Assembly (NCBI GenBank): GCA_946479475.1
Contig: CAMLGG010000277.1
Coordinates: forward strand, 1 to 6,775
Source: an uncultured Ideonella sp.
Lineage (GTDB): Bacteria > Pseudomonadota > Gammaproteobacteria > Burkholderiales > Burkholderiaceae
Direction of reading: 5' to 3'
Length of the DNA: 6,775 nt
The notes under the pieces are model-generated. The model did no database searches, had not been told where the DNA came from, and saw only the letters and a list, made by a program, of their open reading frames with translations. Below are positions 1-4,935 of the stretch, piece after piece (positions within the stretch are counted from its first letter, which is position 1; every line of letters begins with the position of its first letter). A program made the translations under genes and the position numbers.

Positions 1-620
1 GTCTGCACCCGGCCGACGGTGGTGAGGAAGAAGCCCCCGTCGCGCGAGTTGAAGGCCGTCATCGCGCGGGTGCCGTTGATGCCGACCAGCCAGTCGGCCT
101 CGGACCGGCTGCGCGCCGCATCCGCCAGGCCGAGCATCTGCTCGTCGGTGCGCAGCGCGGCGAAGCCGTCGCGGATGGCCTGCGGCGTCATGCTCTGCAG
201 CCACAGCCGCCTGACGGGCTTCTCGATCTTGCCCTTCGCGCCGGCCGCGTACTGCACGATGAGCCGGAAGATCAGCTCGCCCTCGCGCCCCGCGTCACAG
301 GCGTTGATCAGCTCGGTCACGTCCTTGCGCTTGACCAGCTTGACCACGGCCGACAGCCGGCTCTTGGCCTTGTCTATCGGCGCCAGGTCGAAGTGGGGCG
401 GCACCACGGGCAGGTGCGCGAAGCTCCACTTGCCGCGCTTGACGTCGTACTCCTCCGGCGCCTTGATCTCGACCAGGTGGCCGACGGCCGAGGTCACGAC
501 ATAGCGCTCGTTCTCGAAGTGGTCGGCGGCCTTCTCGAACTTGCCGGCCACCGGCGTCAGTGCCCGGACGATGTCCTGTGCGACGCTGGGCTTCTCCGCG
601 ATGATCAGTGATTTGCTCAT
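1..620 (-). CDS. topB: DNA topoisomerase III, N-terminal part (partial)
   Basis: Type IA topoisomerase that cuts one DNA strand and passes another through it; topoisomerase III mainly decatenates replication and recombination intermediates. The frame runs from ATG at 620 off the left edge, giving 206 complete codons. It opens with MSKSLIIAEKPSVA, the start of the Toprim fold, with E9 matching the catalytic glutamate. The second Toprim motif is NACDAGREGELIFR, with D109, G111 and E113. The central position of the usual DxDxE is Gly, as in many Bacillus-type TopB proteins. SRSEADWLVGINGTRAMT and TTVGRVQ near the edge are further type IA landmarks. The active-site tyrosine and the C-terminal zinc or basic tail lie outside the window. 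The ribosome binding site is weak (GGCAAAGAA just before ATG). The gene is divergent from the SET gene across 115 bp. The family is certain; topB rather than topA is favoured by the opening motif and the DAGRE form. Confidence 0.95.
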   Translation of the reverse strand, partial: MSKSLIIAEKPSVAQDIVRALTPVAGKFEKAADHFENERYVVTSAVGHLVEIKAPEEYDVKRGKWSFAHLPVVPPHFDLAPIDKAKSRLSAVVKLVKRKDVTELINACDAGREGELIFRLIVQYAAGAKGKIEKPVRRLWLQSMTPQAIRDGFAALRTDEQMLGLADAARSRSEADWLVGINGTRAMTAFNSRDGGFFLTTVGRVQ

Positions 621-735
621 TTCTTTGCCATGGGGACACGAGAGCTTCAGCCGCGTGCCTACAATTTGCCTTCACGCGTGCGCACGTACGCGTACGCATC
701 CGTACGCCCGCGTGCACACGCGCCCACACAATTCA
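621..735. promoter_or_regulatory. Divergent intergenic region between topB and the SET gene
   Basis: This 115-bp gap should hold promoters for both divergent genes. On the plus strand, TACAAT at 660-665 is a good -10 match, but no convincing -35 hexamer lies 15-18 bp upstream. A start near 672 would put the alternating CG/CA tract in the 5' leader of the SET gene. No clear minus-strand promoter for topB is seen. No Shine-Dalgarno sequence precedes the SET start. The promoter assignment is tentative. Confidence 0.4.
673..723. repeat. Alternating purine-pyrimidine tract with CGTRCRC repeats
   Basis: Positions 673-699 alternate pyrimidine and purine without a break for 27 bases, rich in CG and CA/TG steps. 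After short interruptions, 701-707 and 709-723 alternate again. Such sequence is the classic substrate for left-handed Z-DNA under negative supercoiling. Within the tract, CGTACGC occurs at 685, 691 and 701, and the related CGTGCGC and CGTGCAC occur at 677 and 711. CGTACGCGTACG at 685-696 is a perfect 12-bp palindrome, and CGTGCGCACG at 677-686 is another palindrome. The tract is plainly visible; Z-DNA formation or protein binding is inference. Confidence 0.7.
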
Positions 736-1272
736 ATGTACCCAATGAAGTCGGTCAAGCAAGCCCGCCCCGCCAAACGCCCATCCAGCCGTCCGGCCGG
801 CCGCCGCATCCAGGTCCGGCGCAGCGGCGTGCACGGCAAGGGCGTCTTCGCGCTGCAGCCCATCGAGCCCGGCGAGACCCTGATCGAGTACACCGGCGAG
901 GTCATCAGCTGGGAGGAGGCGCTGGACCGCCACCCCCACGACCCCAGCCAGCCGGACCACACCTTCTACTTCCAGCTCGATGACGGCGAGAAGGTCATCG
1001 ACGCCCTTTACGGTGGCAACGCCGCACGCTGGATCAACCACGCCTGCGATCCCAACTGCGAGGCCGACGAGGAAGAGGGCCGGGTCTTCATCAAGGCGCT
1101 GCGCCCCATCGCCCCCGGCGAGGAGCTGTTCTACGACTACCGGCTGTCGATCGACGAGCGCCTGACGCCGTCGCTGAAGAAGCGCTTCGAATGCCGTTGC
1201 GGCGCGAGCAACTGCCGGGGCACCTTGCTGCTGCCCAGGCGCGGCGCGTCGTCGTCGGCGCGCGGCGGCTGA
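736..1272 (+). CDS. SET-domain protein-lysine N-methyltransferase
   Basis: A 178-aa protein made almost entirely of a SET domain, which transfers methyl groups from S-adenosylmethionine to lysine side chains. A basic N-terminal tail (about residues 1-24, rich in K/R/P) precedes the SET-N part: RRSGVHGKGVFA (28-39), then GETLIEYTGEVI (46-57). The pseudoknot motif RWINHACDPNC (98-108) and GEELFYDY (128-135) supply the SAM pocket and the expected catalytic Tyr135. A post-SET cysteine motif, CRCGASNCRG (153-162), would bind zinc with C108, as in eukaryotic enzymes. All core residues are present, so it should be active. I chose ATG at 736; the frame is open upstream to 541, but that part overlaps topB antisense. 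An in-frame ATG at 745 is an alternative. No Shine-Dalgarno sequence precedes either. The gene is probably cotranscribed with birA, 31 bp downstream. The substrate is unknown; a basic nucleoid protein is a guess. Confidence 0.93.
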   Translation: MYPMKSVKQARPAKRPSSRPAGRRIQVRRSGVHGKGVFALQPIEPGETLIEYTGEVISWEEALDRHPHDPSQPDHTFYFQLDDGEKVIDALYGGNAARWINHACDPNCEADEEEGRVFIKALRPIAPGEELFYDYRLSIDERLTPSLKKRFECRCGASNCRGTLLLPRRGASSSARGG

Positions 1273-1303
1273 AGGCCCAGACCGAAGGACACGAGGCGAG
1301 CCC

Positions 1304-2191
1304 ATGGAAACCAGCGTCCAACCCTTCGGCGTGCCCGAGCACGGCGGGCACCACGGCAGCTGGGGCACGCAGGCCCTGTGGGAGCAGCTGAGCCCGATGC
1401 TGCCGGGGCTGTCGATCGAGGTCGTGGACCGCCTGGGCTCGACCAACGCGGTGCTGGTCGATCGCCTGCGTGAAGCCTCGCGAGGCGCGCGCGATGCCCA
1501 TGGGCGCGGCCTGCGGGCCGATGACCTGCGCCCCACCCTGCTGGTGGCCATCGACCAGACCCAGGGCCGGGGCCGGCTCGGCCGCAACTGGCAGTCCAGC
1601 GCCGGCGCCTCGCTGACCTTCTCGCTCAGCATGCCGCTCGAACGGGCCGACTGGTCCGGGCTGTCGCTGGCGGTCGGCGTGGCCATCGCGGGCGCCTTCG
1701 ATACCGCAGGTTCGGCCATCGGCCTGAAGTGGCCGAACGACCTCTGGCTGCGCCAGGGCGAGGCCCTGGGCCGCAAGGTCGGCGGCATCCTGATCGAGGC
1801 GATGGGCATAGGCGACCACCGCATGGCCGTCATCGGCGTCGGCCTGAACGTGCAGCCGGTCCACATGGCCGAGGCGGCCGCGAGCCTGTCCGAGATGGAT
1901 CCGCAACTGACCCCGCAGTCGGCGCTGGCGCGCCTGATGCCGCCCCTGGTCCGCGCGCTGGTGAGCTTCGAGCGTGAGGGCTTCGCCGGCTTCGAGGCCG
2001 CCTACGCCCAGCGCGACCTCCTGCGCGGCGGCCAGGTCGTGACCACCGATTCGACCTGCCCGCGCGGCGAAGCGATCGGCGTCGATGCCGATGGCGCCCT
2101 GCAGGTGCGCGACGAGGCCGGCCAAGTCCACCGCATCGTCAGCGGCGAGGTCAGCGTGCGCCCGGCCCCTGCGGCCGAGCCGCGCGTCTGA
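1304..2191 (+). CDS. birA: Biotin--[acetyl-CoA-carboxylase] ligase, without DNA-binding domain
   Basis: Activates biotin with ATP to biotinyl-5'-AMP and attaches it to the lysine of the acetyl-CoA carboxylase carrier protein, in the cytoplasm. Visible motifs in the 295-aa protein are GSTN (45-48), the biotinyl-AMP loop GRGRLGR (88-94), KWPNDLW (142-148), GRKVGGILIEA with K158 at the catalytic lysine position, and GVGLNV. The C-terminal SH3-like domain is also present (GEAIGVDADGALQVRDEAG, then GEVSVR). The N-terminal winged helix of E. coli BirA is absent: only about 40 residues precede the catalytic core, so this is a monofunctional ligase that should not repress biotin genes. About 20 extra residues (roughly 56-77) lie between the STN motif and the biotin loop. 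GAGG at 1293-1296, 7 bases before the ATG, supports the start. The gene lies 18 bp upstream of the SPOR-like gene. Confidence 0.95.
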   Translation: METSVQPFGVPEHGGHHGSWGTQALWEQLSPMLPGLSIEVVDRLGSTNAVLVDRLREASRGARDAHGRGLRADDLRPTLLVAIDQTQGRGRLGRNWQSSAGASLTFSLSMPLERADWSGLSLAVGVAIAGAFDTAGSAIGLKWPNDLWLRQGEALGRKVGGILIEAMGIGDHRMAVIGVGLNVQPVHMAEAAASLSEMDPQLTPQSALARLMPPLVRALVSFEREGFAGFEAAYAQRDLLRGGQVVTTDSTCPRGEAIGVDADGALQVRDEAGQVHRIVSGEVSVRPAPAAEPRV

Positions 2192-2209
2192 GCGCCCCCG
2201 GCCCGGCCG

Positions 2210-2899
2210 ATGCTGCGCCTGCTGGTCGCCACGCTGCTGGTGGCCAACCTGCTGTTCTGGGCCTGGCACCACACGCCACTGGCCCAGGCGCTCGGCCTGC
2301 CGGCCGGTGAGCCGGGCCGCGAGCCCGAACGCCTGCAGCGCCAGTACCACCCCGAGGCGATCCAGCTGTTGAAGCCCGGGGCGAAGCCGGTCGCTGCCGG
2401 CGCCGCGGCCAGCACGCAGTCCGCAGGTTCCGGCAGCCCGGCGCTTTGCCTCGAGGCCGGCCCCCTGGACGAGGCCGCTGCCGGCGCGGCCCAGCGCGAG
2501 CTCGGCCAGGCAGGCGTGCCCGCCGGCGGCTGGGTCGACATGCGCCGCGAGCTGCCCGGCCGCTGGATCGTCTACATGGGCCGCTATCCCGAGCGCGAGA
2601 CCCTGGCCAGGAAGGCCGAGGAACTGCAGCGCCTCGGGCTGCAGGCCGTCGAGCTCAGGGCACCGGCCGAGCTGGCGCCCGGCCTGGCCCTGGGCGAGTT
2701 CGAAGCCCAGGCCGAAGCGCAGGGCCGGCTCGAGCGCCTGCAGGCGCGCGGGGTCCGCACGGCGCGGGTGGTGCAACTGCCATCACCGGGCGCCGAGCAT
2801 CGCCTGCGGGTCGACCGCGTTGCGCCGGCGGTTGCCGAGCGCCTGGCCGCGATGAGCCGCCAGGATGGGGCGACGCGCTGGCAAGCCTGCGCCCCCTGA
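2210..2899 (+). CDS. Membrane-anchored SPOR-like domain protein
   Basis: A 229-aa protein with a single N-terminal membrane segment (about residues 2-19, LRLLVATLLVANLLFWAW), an Ala/Pro/Gly-rich linker (about 30-78) and a periplasmic C-terminal domain. The pattern LGEFEAQAEAQGRLERLQARG (161-181, followed by VRTARVV) fits the SPOR fold, and WIVYMGRYPERETLARKAEE (119-138, followed by LQRLGLQAVEL) looks like a first, related half. SPOR domains bind peptidoglycan stripped of stem peptides, often at the division site; binding here is inference. The only two cysteines, C80 and C227, flank the domain and could form a disulfide. No Shine-Dalgarno sequence is seen, and translation may be coupled to birA, whose stop lies 18 bp upstream. 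Proteins of this kind are common beside birA in Burkholderiales but are mostly uncharacterised. Its exact role is unknown. Confidence 0.8.
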   Translation: MLRLLVATLLVANLLFWAWHHTPLAQALGLPAGEPGREPERLQRQYHPEAIQLLKPGAKPVAAGAAASTQSAGSGSPALCLEAGPLDEAAAGAAQRELGQAGVPAGGWVDMRRELPGRWIVYMGRYPERETLARKAEELQRLGLQAVELRAPAELAPGLALGEFEAQAEAQGRLERLQARGVRTARVVQLPSPGAEHRLRVDRVAPAVAERLAAMSRQDGATRWQACAP

Positions 2900-2918
2900 A
2901 TCGACCCCTGCGCCGCCT

Positions 2919-4802
2919 TCAGCGTCGCTCCCCGAGCAGATCAGGCGTCCGGGGGCGGCCCGTCGACGACCTGACCCGCCGCGGTGCCAGGGCCAGGCAG
3001 GCCAGGCCCAGCGCCGCCACCGCCCACGCCCCCAAGGCGCCGCCGCCCGTGCCGCTGCCTTCATCGCCCTGGCCGGCCGGGGCCTCGCGATCCGGCCCCA
3101 GCGCGACGGCCGCCCGCAGCTCGGGCGTGTCGATGATCTCCACCGGCCAGTTCGGTCGCTGGTACTGCCGCCCGGCAGCCAGGGCCTCGGCATACGCAAG
3201 GGCCTGCGGCGCATCCAGGATGCCGGCGCCGCAGGTGCTGGTCGTGCAGGCGCAACGGCCGGGATGCGCCGCGCCGCACTCGCCCATCAACGGGGCGCGC
3301 ACGTGGGGCCGCGCCGAGGCCGCGAGGCCATCGACCAGCTGCCCGGCACTGAGGGCCGGGTCGACGGCAAGCATCAAGGCCAGCGTACCGCTGACGACCG
3401 GCGTGGCGAAGCTGGTGCCGAAGCGCGGCGAGTAGCCCGTCGCTCCCGGCTCCTGCGCGCCGAAGTTGTCCACGCCGAGCAGGCCGCTGTCGGCGAGCAG
3501 GGTGCCCCAGTTCCCCCCGGCATCGTCGCCGCCGACGGTGGCAACGTGCAGCGCCGGGCCGAAGGCCGAGTAGTGCGTCTTGAAGCCATCGCGGTTCAGC
3601 GCCGCCACGCCGACCACGTGCCGGCAGTTCGCCGGCCGGGTGGGCGCGGCGTGGGTGTTGCCGCCGGCCGCCACCACGACGATGCCGCGGCCCCACAGTT
3701 CGTCGATGGCGTCCTGGTACTCGGCATTGCAGTCGGCCTCGCCGCCGAAGCTGAGGTTGACGATGCGGGCCGGGTGCGGGTTCACCGGCGCCCATTCGGC
3801 ACAGCCGGCGTTCGGGTCCTGCGTGTCGGCGAACTGCCTGCACACCGGCAGGCCGGCGGCCCAGCGCATGCCGTCCACGATGTCGCGCACCGTTGCGCCG
3901 CACTTGCCGGCAACGCGCACGGGCAAGACGCGCGCGGCCCAGTCGATGCCGGCCACGCCCAGCCCGTTGTCGCTGTGGGCCGCGACGAGGCCCATGACCG
4001 CGGTGCCGTGCCAGCTGCTCGCCTCTTCCTTGCAGGCGCCGTAGCGGGTCGGGTCCGCGCTGCGGTCGGCTGCGTCCACCCAGTCGCCGGGGTCGTGCGC
4101 GTCGGCGTCCCGGCCGTCGCCGTCGTTCGCATCGCCTCGGCCGGCTGTCGCGTCCCAGTCGGACACCATGTCGTAACCCGGCAGCACGCGACGCGGGTCG
4201 AGGTCGGGGTGGTCCGTCCAGCCGGAGTCCAGCACCGCCACCACCGTCTGCTGGCTGCCCGTCGTGGCCGACGACCAGGCCGACTGCATGCCCGGCACCC
4301 CACGCAGGCGCGCCTCGAGCGCGTTGCCGTTGGTTCCGGACACCGGCTGCAGCCACCACTGGCCCTCGGTGCCGGCGAACAGCGGGTCGTTCGGCGGCAC
4401 GCCCTGGCGCGACTCGCGGACGTCCGCCACCACCCACTCGACTTCCGGCCGTGCGGCCAGGCGCCGTTGCCAGCGACTCGCCTCGGCGGCAGACCACGCA
4501 CGGGCGGGACGCAGACGCAGCGAAGCCCGGCCGACCGGCTCCAGCCGCATGCCGGGCAGCCAGCCCAGGCCGGTATCCGCGAGCAGGGCCGCCCAGCGAC
4601 GGGCGTGAGCCGCGCGCGCGGTGCGCTCGGCCGTCTGGTCGTCGCCGGCGAGCGACTGCCGGCGGGCATCGATGTGCGCCGGCGCCTCCTTCAGGCGCAC
4701 GATCAGGCCGCGGACTGGCGCCTGCCCGGGCTCGGCTGCGGAAGCAGCCGGGCCGCAGCCCAGCAGGGCGGCAAGCCAGAGCCAGCGGAGGAATGATCGC
4801 AT
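2919..4802 (-). CDS. Secreted S8 (subtilisin-like) serine protease with GlyGly-CTERM-type tail
   Basis: A 627-aa exported serine protease. A short signal sequence (MRSFLRWLWLAALLGC, then GPAASAA) is followed by an I9-like propeptide (about 30-130). The linker PNDPLFAGTEGQWWL (137-151) leads into the S8 catalytic domain. The triad is complete: D192 in VVAVLDSGWTDHPDL, H265 in SSWHGTAVMG and S464 in FGTSFATPVVSG, with oxyanion N382 in VVVAAGGNTH. An Asp-rich loop (224-240) may bind calcium. C517, C519 and C524 lie in the motif CACTTSTCGAG. The C terminus has GTGGG (584-588), a hydrophobic helix (about 589-606) and RR (608-609), a GlyGly-CTERM-type sorting signal, then 18 more residues. I chose ATG 4802 because it starts the signal sequence; the open frame to 5018 would overlap the next gene. 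No good Shine-Dalgarno sequence is seen. It is a paralogue of the protease upstream. Substrates are unknown. Confidence 0.93.
   Translation of the reverse strand: MRSFLRWLWLAALLGCGPAASAAEPGQAPVRGLIVRLKEAPAHIDARRQSLAGDDQTAERTARAAHARRWAALLADTGLGWLPGMRLEPVGRASLRLRPARAWSAAEASRWQRRLAARPEVEWVVADVRESRQGVPPNDPLFAGTEGQWWLQPVSGTNGNALEARLRGVPGMQSAWSSATTGSQQTVVAVLDSGWTDHPDLDPRRVLPGYDMVSDWDATAGRGDANDGDGRDADAHDPGDWVDAADRSADPTRYGACKEEASSWHGTAVMGLVAAHSDNGLGVAGIDWAARVLPVRVAGKCGATVRDIVDGMRWAAGLPVCRQFADTQDPNAGCAEWAPVNPHPARIVNLSFGGEADCNAEYQDAIDELWGRGIVVVAAGGNTHAAPTRPANCRHVVGVAALNRDGFKTHYSAFGPALHVATVGGDDAGGNWGTLLADSGLLGVDNFGAQEPGATGYSPRFGTSFATPVVSGTLALMLAVDPALSAGQLVDGLAASARPHVRAPLMGECGAAHPGRCACTTSTCGAGILDAPQALAYAEALAAGRQYQRPNWPVEIIDTPELRAAVALGPDREAPAGQGDEGSGTGGGALGAWAVAALGLACLALAPRRVRSSTGRPRTPDLLGERR
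2976..3056 (-). other. GlyGly-CTERM-type sorting signal of the first protease
   Basis: Codons 583-609 encode a Ser/Gly/Thr-Gly stretch with three consecutive glycines, a hydrophobic stretch of about 18 residues rich in Ala and Leu, and an Arg pair. In the GlyGly-CTERM family this tripartite signal is recognised by rhombosortase, a rhomboid-type protease. This copy is less hydrophobic than that of the neighbouring protease. It is followed by an unusual polar tail (codons 610-627, at 2922-2975). The helix could instead be a plain C-terminal membrane anchor. Confidence 0.65.
3220..3242. repeat. 23-bp direct repeat shared by the two proteases, copy 1
   Basis: This stretch is identical to 5627-5649. 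It encodes, on the minus strand, the end of the cysteine motif TSTCGAG in both S8 proteases. It reflects their common origin plus GC-biased codon use, and could serve as a site of recombination between the paralogues. Confidence 0.7.
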
Positions 4803-4899
4803 CAGGGGGCAGGACACGGGAAAGTCGGGCGCGTTGGAAAGGGCTGGGGGCCAAGGGCGGGCGCGGCCCGGGGTGTTGGCACCGTCGTTATCGGCGATT

Positions 4900-4930
4900 G
4901 CCGGCCGAACCACAGGGTGGCCCGGCCGGC
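4900..4930 (-). terminator. Strong hairpin just after the stop codon of the second protease
   Basis: In the minus-strand RNA, GCCGGCC (4930-4924) pairs with GGCCGGC (4906-4900). The stem continues inward through one G-C and two G-U pairs, then CCAC with GUGG, leaving a 3-base loop (4914-4916). This gives about 14 pairs. The G-U pairs work only on the minus strand, which supports a role in the leftward transcript. The stem starts 5 bases past the TGA at 4936-4938. No U-run follows, so it may slow decay or act with Rho rather than be a simple intrinsic terminator. The rest of the gap (4803-4935) shows no convincing promoter or ribosome binding site for the downstream protease. Confidence 0.6.
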
Positions 4931-4935
4931 TGGTG

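Noticed and set aside
288..296. Gly in place of the second Asp in the TopB DxDxE motif as a catalytic defect
   Set aside because: DAGREGE is a known form in many topoisomerase III proteins, so it is not evidence of inactivation.
541..735. Longer N terminus for the SET protein, open back to 541
   Set aside because: It would overlap 80 bases of topB on the opposite strand and add residues coded by the low-complexity tract; the protein has a natural SET-N start after 736.
2896..2922. Inverted repeat CTGAA/TTCAG across both convergent stop codons as a shared terminator
   Set aside because: The stem is only 5 bp with a 17-base loop and no U-run, so it is too weak to claim.
2865..4796. Long open frame on the plus strand opposite the first protease
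   Set aside because: It shows no recognisable motif and is rich in Arg/Ala/Gly, as expected for an antisense shadow in GC-rich DNA; the minus strand carries a complete S8 triad.
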